A stretch of DNA of 64,000 nucleotides from Mimachlamys varia (Eukaryota > Mollusca > Bivalvia > Pectinida > Pectinidae). The stretch lies in assembly GCA_947623455.1 (NCBI GenBank), contig OX392528.1:2246001-2310000 (forward strand). Reading direction: 5' to 3'. Position 1 is the first letter of the stretch. Every line of letters begins with the position of its first letter. The translations under genes were made by a program, and so were the position numbers. The notes below the pieces were generated by a model, which was not told the DNA's origin, ran no database searches, and saw only the letters and a list, made by a program, of their open reading frames with translations. Positions 1 through 15,700 of the stretch are shown one piece after another.

Positions 1-3000
1 GTAGACAGAGTAAACAGGTAGACCTGTAGACAGAGTTAACAGTTAGAACTGTAGACAGAGTTAACAGGTAAACCTGTAGACAGAGTAAACAGGGAGAACT
101 GTAGACAGAGTTAACAGTTAGAACTGTAGACAGAGTAAACAGGTAGAACTGTAGACAGAGTGAATATGTATAACTTTAGACAGAGTTAACATGTAGAACT
201 GTAGACGGAGTTAACAGGTAGAACTGTAGAAATAGTTAACAGTTAGAACTGTAGACAGAGTTAACAGGTACAACTGTAGACAGAGTTAACAGTTAGAACT
301 GTAGACAAAGTTCACAGGTAGAACTGTAGACAGAGTTAACAGGTAGACCTGTAGACAGAGTTAACATTTAGACCTGTAGACAGAGTTAACATGTAGAACT
401 GTAGACAGAGTTAACAGGTAGAACTGTAGACAGAGTTAACAAGTGGAACTGTAGACAGAGTTAACAGGTAGAATTGTAGACAGAGTTAACATGTAGAAGT
501 GTAGACAGAGTTAATATGTAGAACTGTAGACAGAGTTAACAGGTAGAACTGTAGACAGAGGTTACATGTAGAACTGTAGACAGAGTTAACATGTAGAACT
601 GTAGACAGAGTAAACAGGTAGAACTGTTGACAGAATTAACAGTTAGAACTGTAGACAGGGTTAACAGGTAGAACTGTAGACAGAGTTAACATGTAGAACT
701 GTAGACAGAGTAAACAGGTAGAACTGTTGACAGAGTTAACAGGTAAACCTGTAGACAGAGTTAACATTTAGACCTGTAGACAGAGTTAAAAGGTAGACCT
801 GTAGACAGAGTAAACAGATAGAACTGAAGACAGAGTTAACAGGTAGAACTGTAGACAGAGTTAACATGTAGACCTGTAGACAGATTTAACAGGTAGAACT
901 ATAGACCGAGTTAACAGGTAGAACTGTAGACAGAGTTAACAGGAAGAACTGTATACCGAGTCAATAGGAAGAACTGTAGACAGAGTTAACAAGTAGAACT
1001 GTAGACAGAGTTAACAGGTAGAACTGTAGACAGAGTTAACATGTAGACCTGTAGACAGAGTTAACAGGTAGAACTGTAGCAGAGTTAACAGGTAGAATTG
1101 TAGACAGAGTTAACATGTAGAAGTGTAGACAGAGTTAATATGTAGAACTGTAGACAGAGTTAACATGTAGAACTGTAGACAGAGGTTACATATAGAACTG
1201 TAGACAGAGTTAACATGTAGAACTGTAGACAGAGTTAACAGTTAGAACTGTAGACAGAGTTAACAGGTAGAACTGTAGACCGAGTAAACAGGTAGAACTG
1301 TTGACAGAGTTAACAGGTTAACCTGTAGACAGAGTTAACATTTAGACCTGTAGACAGAGTTAAAAGGTAGACCTGTAGACAGAGTAAACAGGTAGAACTG
1401 AAGACAGAGTTATCAGGTAGAACTGTAGACAGAGTTAACAGGAAGAACTGTAGACCGAGTAAACAGGTAGAACTGTAGACAGAGGTTACATATAGAACTG
1501 TAGACAGAGTTAACATGTAGAACTGTAGACAGAGTTAACAGTTAGAACTGTAGACAGAGTTAACAGGTAGAACTGTAGACCGAGTAAACAGGTAGAACTG
1601 TAGACAGAGTTAACAGTTCGAACTGTAGACAGAGTTAACATGTAGAAATGTAGACAGGGTTAACAGGTAGAACTGTAGACAGAGTTAATATGTATAACTG
1701 TAGACAGAGTTAACATGTAGAACTGTAGACCGAGTTAACAGGTAGAACTATAGACAGAGTTAACAGGTAGAACTGTAGACAGAGTTAACAGGTAGAACTG
1801 TAGACAGAGTTAACAGGAAGAACTGTAGACAGAGTTAACAGGTAGAACTGTAGACAGAGTTAACAGGTAGAACTGTAGACCGAGTTAACAGGTAGAACTA
1901 TAGACAGAGTTAACAGTTAGAACTGTACACAGAGTTAACAGGTAGAACTGTAGACAGAGTTAATATGTAGAACTGTAGACAGAGTTAACAGTTAGAACTG
2001 TAGACCGAGTTAACAGGTAGAACTGTAGACAGAGTTAACATGTAGAACTGTAGACAGAGTTAACATGTAGAACTGTAGACAGAGTTAACAGTTAGACCTG
2101 TAGACAGAGTTAACATGTAGAACTGTAGACCGAGTTAACAGGTAGAACTATAGACAGAGTTAACAGGTAGAACTGTAGACAGAGTTAACAGGTAGAACTG
2201 TAGACAGAGTTAACAGGTAGAACTGTAGACAGAGTTAACAGGAAGAACTGTAGACCGAGTTAACAGGTAGAACTGTAGACCGAGTTAACAGGTAGAACTG
2301 TAGACCGAGTTAACAGGTAGAACTATAGACAGAGTTAACAGGTAGAACTGTAGACAGAGTTAACAGGTAGAACTGTAGACAGAGTTAACAGGTAGAACTG
2401 TAGACAGAGTTAACAGTTAGAACTGTAGACCGAGTTAACAGGTAGAACTGTAGACAGAGTTAACATGTAGAACTGTAGACAGAGTTAACATGTAGAACTG
2501 TAGACAGAGTTGCCAGTTAGACCTGTAGACAGAGTTAACATGTAGAACTGTAGACCGAGTTAACAGGTAGAACTATAGACAGAGTTAACAGGTAGAACTG
2601 TAGACAGAGTTAACAGGTAGAACTGTAGACAGAGTTAACAGGTAGAACTGTAGACAGAGTTAACAGGAAGAACTGTAGACCGAGTTAACAGGTAGAACTG
2701 TAGACCGAGTTAACAGGTAGAACTGTAGACAGAGTTAACATGTAGACCTGTAGACAGAGTAAACAGGTAGAACTGTAGACAGAGTTAACAGGTAGAACTG
2801 TAGACCGAGTTAACAGTTAGAACTGTAGACAGAGTTAACAGTTAGAACTGTAGACAGAGTTAACAGTTAGAACTGTAGACAGAGTTAACAGTTAGAACTG
2901 TAGACAGAGATAACATGTAGAACTGTAGACAGAGTTAACAGTTCGAACTGTAGACAGAGTTAACATGTAGAAATGTAGACAGGGTTAACAGGTAGAACTG

Positions 3001-6000
3001 TAGACAGAGTTAATATGTATAACTGTAGACAGAGTTAACATGTAGAACTGTAGACAGAGTTAACAGTTAGAACTGTAGACAGAGTTAACATGTAGAACTG
3101 TAGACCGAGTAAACATGTAGAACTGTAGACAGAGTTAACATGTAGAACTGTAGACAGAGTAAACAGGTAGAACTGTTGACAGAGTTAACAGTTAGAACTG
3201 TAGACAGAGTTAACAGGTAAACCTGTAGACAGAGTAAACAGGGAGAACTGTAGACAGAGTTAACAGTTAGAACTGTAGACAGAGTAAACAGGTAGAACTG
3301 TAGACAGAGTTAACAGTTAGAACTGTAGACAGAGTTAACATGTAGAACTGTAGACAGGGTTAACAGGTAGAACTGTAGACAGAGTTAATATGTATAACTG
3401 TAGACAGAGTTAACATGTAGAACTGTAGACAGAGTTAACAGTTAGAACTGTAGACAGAGTTAACATGTAGAACTGTAGACAGAGTTAACATGTAGAACTG
3501 TAGACAGAGTTAACATGTAGAACTGTAGACAGAGTAAACAGGTAGACCTGTAGACAGAGTTAACAGTTAGAACTGTAGACAGAGTTAACAGGTAAACCTG
3601 TAGACAGAGTAAACAGGGAGAACTGTAGACAGAGTTAACAGGTAGAACTGTAGACAGAGTTAATATGTATAACTGTAGACAGAGTTAACATGTAGAACTG
3701 TAGACCGAGTTAACAGGTAGAACTATAGACAGAGTTAACAGGTAGAACTGTAGACAGAGTTAACAGGTAGAACTGTAGACAGAGTTAACAGGAAGAACTG
3801 TAGACAGAGTTAACAGGTAGAACTGTAGACAGAGTTAACAGGTAGAACTGTAGACCGAGTTAACAGGTAGAACTATAGACAGAGTTAACAGTTAGAACTG
3901 TACACAGAGTTAACAGGTAGAACTGTAGACAGAGTTAATATGTAGAACTGTAGACAGAGTTAACAGTTAGAACTGTAGACCGAGTTAACAGGTAGAACTG
4001 TAGACAGAGTTAACATGTAGAACTGTAGACAGAGTTAACATGTAGAACTGTAGACAGAGTTAACAGTTAGACCTGTAGACAGAGTTAACATGTAGAACTG
4101 TAGACCGAGTTAACAGGTAGAACTATAGACAGAGTTAACAGGTAGAACTGTAGACAGAGTTAACAGGTAGAACTGTAGACAGAGTTAACAGGTAGAACTG
4201 TAGACAGAGTTAACAGGAAGAACTGTAGACCGAGTTAACAGGTAGAACTGTAGACCGAGTTAACAGGTAGAACTGTAGACCGAGTTAACAGGTAGAACTA
4301 TAGACAGAGTTAACAGTTAGAACTGTACACAGAGTTAACAGGTAGAACTGTAGACAGAGTTAATATGTAGAACTGTAGACAGAGTTAACAGTTAGAACTG
4401 TAGACCGAGTTAACAGGTAGAACTGTAGACAGAGTTAACATGTAGAACTGTAGACAGAGTTAACATGTAGAACTGTAGACAGAGTTGCCAGTTAGACCTG
4501 TAGACAGAGTTAACATGTAGAACTGTAGACCGAGTTAACAGGTAGAACTATAGACAGAGTTAACAGGTAGAACTGTAGACAGAGTTAACAGGTAGAACTG
4601 TAGACAGAGTTAACAGGTAGAACTGTAGACAGAGTTAACAGGAAGAACTGTAGACCGAGTTAACAGGTAGAACTGTAGACCGAGTTAACAGGTAGAACTG
4701 TAGACAGAGTTAACATGTAGACCTGTAGACAGAGTAAACAGGTAGAACTGTAGACAGAGTTAACAGGTAGAACTGTAGACCGAGTTAACAGTTAGAACTG
4801 TAGACAGAGTTAACAGTTAGAACTGTAGACAGAGTTAACAGTTAGAACTGTAGACAGAGTTAACAGTTAGAACTGTAGACAGAGATAACATGTAGAACTG
4901 TAGACAGAGTTAACAGTTCGAACTGTAGACAGAGTTAACATGTAGAAATGTAGACAGGGTTAACAGGTAGAACTGTAGACAGAGTTAATATGTATAACTG
5001 TAGACAGAGTTAACATGTAGAACTGTAGACAGAGTTAACAGTTAGAACTGTAGACAGAGTTAACATGTAGAACTGTAGACCGAGTAAACATGTAGAACTG
5101 TAGACAGAGTTAACATGTAGAACTGTAGACAGAGTAAACAGGTAGAACTGTTGACAGAGTTAACAGTTAGAACTGTAGACAGAGTTAACAGGTAAACCTG
5201 TAGACAGAGTAAACAGGGAGAACTGTAGACAGAGTTAACAGTTAGAACTGTAGACAGAGTAAACAGGTAGAACTGTAGACAGAGTTAACAGTTAGAACTG
5301 TAGACAGAGTTAACATGTAGAACTGTAGACAGGGTTAACAGGTAGAACTGTAGACAGAGTTAATATGTATAACTGTAGACAGAGTTAACATGTAGAACTG
5401 TAGACAGAGTTAACAGTTAGAACTGTAGACAGAGTTAACATGTAGAACTGTAGACAGAGTTAACATGTAGAACTGTAGACAGAGTTAACATGTAGAACTG
5501 TAGACAGAGTAAACAGGTAGACCTGTAGACAGAGTTAACAGTTAGAACTGTAGACAGAGTTAACAGGTAAACCTGTAGACAGAGTAAACAGGGAGAACTG
5601 TAGACAGAGTTAACAGTTAGAACTGTAGACAGAGTAAACAGGTAGAACTGTAGACAGAGTGAATATGTATAACTTTAGACAGAGTTAACATGTAGAACTG
5701 TAGACGGAGTTAACAGGTAGAACTGTAGAAATAGTTAACAGTTAGAACTGTAGACAGAGTTAACAGGTACAACTGTAGACAGAGTTAACAGTTAGAACTG
5801 TAGACAAAGTTCACAGGTAGAACTGTAGACAGAGTTAACAGGTAGACCTGTAGACAGAGTTAACATTTAGACCTGTAGACAGAGTTAACATGTAGAACTG
5901 TAGACAGAGTTAACAGGTAGAACTGTAGACAGAGTTAACAAGTGGAACTGTAGACAGAGTTAACAGGTAGAATTGTAGACAGAGTTAACATGTAGAAGTG

Positions 6001-7000
6001 TAGACAGAGTTAATATGTAGAACTGTAGACAGAGTTAACAGGTAGAACTGTAGACAGAGGTTACATGTAGAACTGTAGACAGAGTTAACATGTAGAACTG
6101 TAGACAGAGTAAACAGGTAGAACTGTTGACAGAATTAACAGTTAGAACTGTAGACAGAGTTAACATGTAGAACTGTAGACAGAGTAAACAGGTAGAACTG
6201 TTGACAGAGTTAACAGGTAAACCTGTAGACAGAGTTAACATTTAGACCTGTAGACAGAGTTAAAAGGTAGACCTGTAGACAGAGTAAACAGATAGAACTG
6301 AAGACAGAGTTAACAGGTAGAACTGTAGACAGAGTTAACATGTAGACCTGTAGACAGATTTAACAGGTAGAACTGTAGACCGAGTTAACAGGTAGAACTG
6401 TAGACAGAGTTAACAGGAAGAACTGTATACCGAGTCAATAGGAAGAACTGTAGACAGAGTTAACAAGTAGAACTGTAGACAGAGTTAACAGGTAGAACTG
6501 TAGACAGAGTTAACAGGTAAACCTGTAGACAGAGTTAACATTTAGACCTGTAGACAGAGTTAAAAGGTAGACCTGTAGACAGAGTAAACAGATAGAACTG
6601 AAGACAGAGTTAACAGGTAGAACTGTAGACAGAGTTAACATGTAGACCTGTAGACAGATTTAACAGGTAGAACTGTAGACCGAGTTAACAGGTAGAACTG
6701 TAGACAGAGTTAACAGGAAGAACTGTATACCGAGTCAATAGGAAGAACTGTAGACAGAGTTAACAAGTAGAACTGTAGACAGAGTTAACAGGTAGAACTG
6801 TAGACAGAGTTAACATGTAGACCTGTAGACAGAGTTAACAGGTAGAACTGTAGCAGAGTTAACAGGTAGAATTGTAGACAGAGTTAACATGTAGAAGTGT
6901 AGACAGAGTTAATATGTAGAACTGTAGACAGAGTTAACATGTAGAACTGTAGACAGAGGTTACATATAGAACTGTAGACAGAGTTAACATGTAGAACTGT
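1..7000. repeat. Duplicated block in family A, 5,499-bp offset
   Basis: The rare variant TGAATATGTATAACTTTAG occurs at 161 and 5,660, an offset of 5,499 bp (220 units minus one base). The missing base fits the single 24-bp unit at about 1,076 lying between them. That 24-bp unit (GTAGCAGAG) is repeated at about 6,850, where the offset has grown by 275 bp (11 units), consistent with a further small amplification around 6,210-6,810, where a run of variants repeats after 300 bp. Confidence 0.75.
1686..5635. repeat. Higher-order repeat in family A, 1,975-bp period (79 units)
   Basis: Variant units recur in the same order 1,975 bp apart. The TAATATGTATAACTG variant followed by a CCGAG unit and a CTATAGAC unit is at 1,686 and again at 3,661. 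The rare TTGCCAGTTAG variant is at 2,510 and 4,485. 1,975 equals exactly 79 units of 25 bp. The outer limits are approximate, read by eye from shared variants. Confidence 0.8.
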
Positions 7001-9740
7001 AGACAGAGTTAACAGTTAGAACTGTAGACAGAGTTAACAGGTAGAACTGTAGACCGAGTAAACAGGTAGAACTGTTGACAGAGTTAACAGGTTAACCTGT
7101 AGACAGAGTTAACATTTAGACCTGTAGACAGAGTTAAAAGGTAGACCTGTAGACAGAGTAAACAGGTAGAACTGAAGACAGAGTTATCAGGTAGAACTGT
7201 AGACAGAGTTAACAGGAAGAACTGTAGACCGAGTAAACAGGTAGAACTGTTGACAGAGTTAACAGGTAAACCTGTAGACAGAGTTAACATTTAGACCTGT
7301 AAACAGAGTAAACAGGTAGAACTGTAGAAAGAGTTAACAAGTAGACCTGTAGACAGAGTAAACAGGTAGAACTGTAGAAAGAGTTAACATGTAGAACTGT
7401 AGACAGAGTAAACAGGTAGAACTGTAGAAAGAGTTAACATGTAGAACTGTAGACAGAGTTAACAGGTAGAACTGTAGACCGAGTTAACAGTTAAAACTGT
7501 AGACCGAGTTAACAGATAGAACTGTAGACAGAGTTAACAGTTAGACCTGTAGACAGAGTAAACAGGTAGAACTGTAGAAAGAGTTAACATGTACAACTGT
7601 AGACAGAGTAAACAGGTAGAACTGTAGAAAGAGTTAACATGTAGAACTGTAGACAGAGTTAACAGGTAGAACTGTAGACAGAGTTAACAGGTAGAACTGT
7701 AGACAGAGTTAACAGGTAGACCTGTAGACAGAGTTAACAGGTAGAACTGTAGACAGAGTTAACAGTTAAAACTGTAGACCGAGTTAACAGATAGAACTGT
7801 AGACAGAGTTAACAGTTAGACCTGTAGACAGAGTAAACAGGTAGAACTGTAGAAAGAGTTAACATGTAAAACTGTAGACAGAGTTAACAGGTAGAACTGT
7901 AGACAGAGTTAACATGTAGACCTGTAGACAGAGTTAACAGGTAGAACTGTAGACAGAGTTAACAGGTAGAATTGTAGACATAGTTAACATGTAGAAGTGT
8001 AGACAGAGTTAATATGTAGAACTGTAGACAGAGTTAACAGGTAGAACTGTAGACAGAGGTTACATGTAGAACTGTAGACAGAGTTAACATGTAGAACTGT
8101 AGACAGAGTAAACAGGTAGAACTGTTGACAGAATTAACAGTTAGAACTGTAGACAGGGTTAACAGGTAGAACTGTAGACAGAGTTAACATGTAGAACTGT
8201 AGACAGAGTAAACAGGTAGAACTGTTGACAGAGTTAACAGGTAAACCTGTAGACAGAGTTAACATTTAGACCTGTAGACAGAGTTAAAAGGTAGACCTGT
8301 AGACAGAGTAAACAGATAGAACTGAAGACAGATTTAACAGGTAGAACTATAGACAGAGTTCACAGGTAGAACTGTAGACCGAGTTAACAGGTAGAACTGT
8401 AGACAGAGTTAACAGGAAGAACTGTATACCGAGTCAATAGGAAGAACTGTAGACAGAGTTAACAGGTAGAACTGTAGACAGAGTTATCAGGTAGAATTGT
8501 AGACAGAGTTAACATGTAGAAGTGTAGACAGAGTTAATATGTAGAACTGTAGACAGAGTTAACATGTAGAACTGTAGACAGAGGTTACATGTAGAACTGT
8601 AGACAAAGTTAACATGTAGAACTGTAGACAGAGTTAACAGTTAGAACTGTAGACAGAGTTAACAGGTAGAACTGTAGACCGAGTAAACAGGTAGAACTGT
8701 TGACAGAGTTAACAGGTTAACCTGTAGACAGAGTTAACATTTAGACCTGTAGACAGAGTTTAAAGGTAGACCTGTAGACAGAGTAAACAGGTAGAACTGA
8801 AGACAGAGTTAACAGGTAGAACTGTAGACAGAGTTAACAGGAAGAACTGTAGACCGAGTAAACAGGTAGAACTGTTGACAGAGTTAACAGGTAAACCTGT
8901 AGACAGAGTTAACATTTAGACCTGTAAACAGAGTAAACAGGTAGAACTGTAGAAAGAGTTAACAGGTAGACCTGTAGACAGAGTAAACAGGTAGAACTGT
9001 AGAAAGAGTTAACATGTAGAACTGTAGACAGAGTAAACAGGTAGAACTGTAGAAAGAGTTAACATGTAGAACTGTAGACAGAGTTAACAGGTAGAACTGT
9101 AGACAGAGTTAACAGTTAAAACTGTAGACCGAGTTAACAGATAGAACTGTAGACAGAGTTAACAGTTAGACCTGTAGACAGAGTAAACAGGTAGAACTGT
9201 AGAAAGAGTTAACATGTAGAACTGTAGACAGAGTAAACAGGTAGAACTGTAGAAAGGGTTAACATGTAGAACTGTAGACAGAGTTAACATGTAGAACTGT
9301 AGACAGAGTTAACAGGTAGACCTGTAGACAGAGTTAACAGGTAGAACTGTAGACAGAGTTAACAGTTAAAACTGTAGACCGAGTTAACAGATAGAACTGT
9401 AGACAGAGTTAACAGCTAGAACTGTAGACAGAGTTAACAGGTAGAACTGTAGACAGAGTTAACAGGTAGAACTGTAGACAGAGTTAACAGGTAGAACTGT
9501 AGACAGAGTTAACAGTTAGAACTGTAGACCGAGTTAACAGGTAGAACTGTAGACAGAGTTAACAGTTAGAACTGTAGACAGAGTTAACAGGTAGACCTGT
9601 AGACAGAGTAAACAGGTAGAACTGTTGACAGAGTTAACAGTTAGAACTGTAGACCGAGTTAACAGGTAGAACTGTAGACAGAGTTAACAGGTAGACCTGT
9701 AGAGAGAGTTAACAGGAAGAACTGTTGACAGAGTTAACAG

Positions 9741-12700
9741 GTAGACAGAGTTAACAGGTAGACATGTAGACAGAGTTAACAGGTTAACCTGTAGACAGAG
9801 TTAACATTTAGACCTGTAGACAGAGTTTAAAGGTAGACCTGTAGACAGAGTAAACAGGTAGAACTGAAGACAGAGTTAACAGGTAGAACTGTAGACAGAG
9901 TTAACAGGAAGAACTGTAGACCGAGTAAACAGGTAGAACTGTTGACAGAGTTAACAGGTAAACCTGTAGACAGAGTTAACATTTAGACCTGTAGACAGAG
10001 TTAAAAGGTAGACCTGTAGACAGAGTAAACAGATAGAACTGAAGACAGAGTTAACAGGTAGAACTGTAGACAGAGTTAACATGTAGACCTGTAGACAGAT
10101 TTAACAGGTAGAACTGTAGACCGAGTTAACAGGTAGAACTGTAGACAGAGTTAACAGGAAGAACTGTATACCGAGTCAATAGGAAGAACTGTAGACAGAG
10201 TTAACAAGTAGAACTGTAGACAGAGTTAACAGGTAGAACTGTAGACAGAGTTAACATGTAGACCTGTAGACAGAGTTAACAGGTAGAACTGTAGACAGAG
10301 TTAACAGGTAGAATTGTAGACAGAGTTAACATGTAGAAGTGTAGACAGAGTTAATATGTAGAACTGTAGACAGAGTTAACATGTAGAACTGTAGACAGAG
10401 GTTACATGTAGAACTGTAGACAGAGTTAACATGTAGAACTGTAGACAGAGTTAACAGTTAGAACTGTAGACAGAGTTAACAGGTAGAACTGTAGACCGAG
10501 TAAACAGGTAGAACTGTTGACAGAGTTAACAGGTTAACCTGTAGACAGAGTTAACATTTAGACCTGTAGACAGAGTTTAAAGGTAGACCTGTAGACAGAG
10601 TAAACAGGTAGAACTGAAGACAGAGTTATCAGGTAGAACTGTAGACAGAGTTAACAGGAAGAACTGTAGACCGAGTAAACAGGTAGAACTGTTGACAGAG
10701 TTAACAGGTAAACCTGTAGACAGAGTTAACATTTAGACCTGTAAACAGAGTAAACAGGTAGAACTGTAGAAAGAGTTAACATGTAGAACTGTAGACAGAG
10801 TAAACAGGTAGAACTGTAGAAAGAGTTAACATGTAGAACTGTAGACAGAGTTAACAGGTAGAACTGTAGACCGAGTTAACAGTTAAAACTGTAGACCGAG
10901 TTAACAGATAGAACTGTAGACAGAGTTAACAGTTAGACCTGTAGACAGAGTAAACAGGTAGAACTGTAGAAAGAGTTAACATGTAGAACTGTAGACAGAG
11001 TAAACAGGTAGAACTGTAGAAAGAGTTAACATGTAGAACTGTAGACAGAGTTAACAGGTAGAACTGTAGACAGAGTTAACAGGTAGACCTGTAGACAGAG
11101 TTAACAGGTAGAACTGTAGACAGAGTTAACAGTTAAAACTGTAGACCGAGTTAACAGGTAGAACTGTAGACAGAGTTAACAGTTAGACCTGTAGACAGAG
11201 TAAACAGGTAGAACTGTAGAAAGAGTTAACATGTAAAACTGTAGACAGAGTTAACAGGTAGAACTGTAGACAGAGTTAACATGTAGACCTGTAGACAGAG
11301 TTAACAGGTAGAACTGTAGACAGAGTTAACATGTAGAAGTGTAGACAGAGTTAATATGTAGAACTGTAGACAGAGTTAACAGGTAGAACTGTAGACAGAG
11401 GTTACATGTAGAACTGTAGACAGAGTTAACATGTAGAACTGTAGACAGAGTAAACAGGTAGAACTGTTGACAGAATTAACAGTTAGAACTGTAGACAGGG
11501 TTAACAGGTAGAACTGTAGACAGAGTTAACATTTAGACCTGTAGACAGAGTTTAAAGGTAGACCTGTAGACAGAGTAAACAGGTAGAACTGAAGACAGAG
11601 TTATCAGGTAGAACTGTAGACAGAGTTAACAGGAAGAACTGTAGACCGAGTAAACAGGTAGAACTGTTGACAGAGTTAACAGGTAAACCTGTAGACAGAG
11701 TTAACATTTAGACCTGTAAACAGAGTAAACAGGTAGAACTGTAGAAAGAGTTAACAGGTAGACCTGTAGACAGAGTAAACAGGTAGAACTGTAGAAAGAG
11801 TTAACATGTAGAACTGTAGACAGAGTAAACAGGTAGAACTGTAGAAAGAGTTAACATGTAGAACTGTAGACAGAGTTAACAGGTAGAACTGTAGACCGAG
11901 TTAACAGTTAAAACTGTAGACCGAGTTAACAGATAGAACTGTAGACAGAGTTAACAGTTAGACCTGTAGACAGAGTAAACAGGTAGAACTGTAGAAAGAG
12001 TTAACATGTAGAACTGTAGACAGAGTAAACAGGTAGAACTGTAGAAAGAGTTAACATGTAGAACTGTAGACAGAGTTAACAGGTAGAACTGTAGACAGAG
12101 TTAACAGGTAGACCTGTAGACAGAGTTAACAGGTAGAACTGTAGACAGAGTTAACAGTTAAAACTGTAGACCGAGTTAACAGGTAGAACTGTAGACAGAG
12201 TTAACAGTTAGACCTGTAGACAGAGTAAACAGGTAGAACTGTAGAAAGAGTTAACATGTAAAACTGTAGACAGAGTTAACAGGTAGAACTGTAGACAGAG
12301 TTAACATGTAGACCTGTAGACAGAGTTAACAGGTAGAACTGTAGACAGAGTTAACATGTAGAAGTGTAGACAGAGTTAATATGTAGAACTGTAGACAGAG
12401 TTAACAGGTAGAACTGTAGACAGAGGTTACATGTAGAACTGTAGACAGAGTTAACATGTAGAACTGTAGACAGAGTAAACAGGTAGAACTGTTGACAGAA
12501 TTAACAGTTAGAACTGTAGACAGGGTTAACAGGTAGAACTGTAGACAGAGTTAACATGTAGAACTGTAGACAGAGTAAACAGGTAGAACTGTTGACAGAA
12601 TTAACAGTTAGAACTGTAGACCGAGTTAACAGATAGAACTGTAGACAGAGTTAACAGCTAGAACTGTAGACAGAGTTAACAGGTAGAACTGTAGACAGAG

Positions 12701-15700
12701 TTAACAGGTAGAACTGTAGACAGAGTTAACAGGTAGAACTGTAGACAGAGTTAACAGTTAGAACTGTAGACCGAGTTAACAGGTAGAACTGTAGACAGAG
12801 TTAACAGTTAGAACTGTAGACAGAGTTAACAGGTAGACCTGTAGACAGAGTAAACAGGTAGAACTGTTGACAGAGTTAACAGTTAGAACTGTAGACCGAG
12901 TTAACAGGTAGAACTGTAGACAGAGTTAACAGGTAGACCTGTAGAGAGAGTTAACAGGAAGAACTGTTGACAGAGTTAACAGGTAGACAGAGTTAACAGG
13001 TAGACATGTAGACAGAGTTAACAGGTAGAACTGTAGACAGAGTTAACAGGTTAACCTGTAGACAGAGTTAACATTTAGACCTGTAGACAGAGTTTAAAGG
13101 TAGACCTGTAGACAGAGTAAACAGGTAGAACTGAAGACAGAGTTAACAGGTAGAACTGTAGACAGAGTTAACAGGAAGAACTGTAGACCGAGTAAACAGG
13201 TAGAACTGTTGACAGAGTTAACAGGTAAACCTGTAGACAGAGTTAACATTTAGACCTGTAGACAGAGTTAAAAGGTAGACCTGTAGACAGAGTAAACAGA
13301 TAGAACTGAAGACAGAGTTAACAGGTAGAACTGTAGACAGAGTTAACATGTAGACCTGTAGACAGATTTAACAGGTAGAACTGTAGACCGAGTTAACAGG
13401 TAGAACTGTAGACAGAGTTAACAGGAAGAACTGTATACCGAGTCAATAGGAAGAACTGTAGACAGAGTTAACAAGTAGAACTGTAGACAGAGTTAACAGG
13501 TAGAACTGTAGACAGAGTTAACATGTAGACCTGTAGACAGAGTTAACAGGTAGAACTGTAGACAGAGTTAACAGGTAGAATTGTAGACAGAGTTAACATG
13601 TAGAAGTGTAGACAGAGTTAATATGTAGAACTGTAGACAGAGTTAACATGTAGAACTGTAGACAGAGGTTACATGTAGAACTGTAGACAGAGTTAACATG
13701 TAGAACTGTAGACAGAGTTAACAGTTAGAACTGTAGACAGAGTTAACATGTAGAACTGTAGACCGAGTAAACAGGTAGAACTGTTGACAGAGTTAACAGG
13801 TTAACCTGTAGACAGAGTTAACATTTAGACCTGTAGACAGAGTTTAAAGGTAGACCTGTAGACAGAGTAAACAGGTAGAACTGAAGACAGAGTTATCAGG
13901 TAGAACTGTAGACAGAGTTAACATGTAGAACTGTAGACAGAGTAAACAGGTAGAACTGTTGACAGAGTTAACAGGTAAACCTGTAGACAGAGTTAACATT
14001 TAGACCTGTAGACAGAGTTAAAAGGTAGACCTGTAGACAGAGTAAACAGATAGAACTGAAGACAGATTTAACAGGTAGAACTATAGACAGAGTTCACAGG
14101 TAGAACTGTAGACCGAGTTAACAGGTAGAACTGTAGACAGAGTTAACAGGAAGAACTGTATACCGAGTCAATAGGAAGAACTGTAGACAGAGTTAACAGG
14201 TAGAACTGTAGACAGAGTTAACAGGTAGAATTGTAGACAGAGTTAACATGTAGAAGTGTAGACAGAGTTAATATGTAGAACTGTAGACAGAGTTAACATG
14301 TAGAACTGTAGACAGAGGTTACATGTAGAACTGTAGACAAAGTTAACATGTAGAACTGTAGACAGAGTTAACAGTTAGAACTGTAGACAGAGTTAACAGG
14401 TAGAACTGTAGACCGAGTAAACAGGTAGAACTGTTGACAGAGTTAACAGGTTAACCTGTAGACAGAGTTAACATTTAGACCTGTAGACAGAGTTTAAAGG
14501 TAGACCTGTAGACAGAGTAAACAGGTAGAACTGAAGACAGAGTTAACAGGTAGAACTGTAGACAGAGTTAACAGGAAGAACTGTAGACCGAGTAAACAGG
14601 TAGAACTGTTGACAGAGTTAACAGGTAAACCTGTAGACAGAGTTAACATTTAGACCTGTAAACAGAGTAAACAGGTAGAACTGTAGAAAGAGTTAACAGG
14701 TAGACCTGTAGACAGAGTAAACAGGTAGAACTGTAGAAAGAGTTAACATGTAGAACTGTAGACAGAGTAAACAGGTAGAACTGTAGAAAGAGTTAACATG
14801 TAGAACTGTAGACAGAGTTAACAGGTAGAACTGTAGACAGAGTTAACAGTTAAAACTGTAGACCGAGTTAACAGATAGAACTGTAGACAGAGTTAACAGT
14901 TAGACCTGTAGACAGAGTAAACAGGTAGAACTGTAGAAAGAGTTAACATGTAGAACTGTAGACAGAGTAAACAGGTAGAACTGTAGAAAGGGTTAACATG
15001 TAGAACTGTAGACAGAGTTAACATGTAGAACTGTAGACAGAGTTAACAGGTAGACCTGTAGACAGAGTTAACAGGTAGAACTGTAGACAGAGTTAACAGT
15101 TAAAACTGTAGACCGAGTTAACAGATAGAACTGTAGACAGAGTTAACAGCTAGAACTGTAGACAGAGTTAACAGGTAGAACTGTAGACAGAGTTAACAGG
15201 TAGAACTGTAGACAGAGTTAACAGTTAGAACTGTAGACCGAGTTAACAGGTAGAACTGTAGACAGAGTTAACAGTTAGAACTGTAGACAGAGTTAACAGG
15301 TAGACCTGTAGACAGAGTAAACAGGTAGAACTGTTGACAGAGTTAACAGTTAGAACTGTAGACCGAGTTAACAGGTAGAACTGTAGACAGAGTTAACAGG
15401 TAGACCTGTAGAGAGAGTTAACAGGAAGAACTGTTGACAGAGTTAACAGGTAGACAGAGTTAACAGGTAGACATGTAGACAGAGTTAACAGGTTAACCTG
15501 TAGACAGAGTTAACATTTAGACCTGTAGACAGAGTTTAAAGGTAGACCTGTAGACAGAGTAAACAGGTAGAACTGAAGACAGAGTTAACAGGTAGAACTG
15601 TAGACAGAGTTAACAGGAAGAACTGTAGACCGAGTAAACAGGTAGAACTGTTGACAGAGTTAACAGGTAAACCTGTAGACAGAGTTAACATTTAGACCTG

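Noticed and set aside
1310..7290. 68-residue minus-strand frames in array A
   Set aside because: Chance runs in a 25-bp satellite where variant units lose stop codons; identical copies follow the duplicated blocks.
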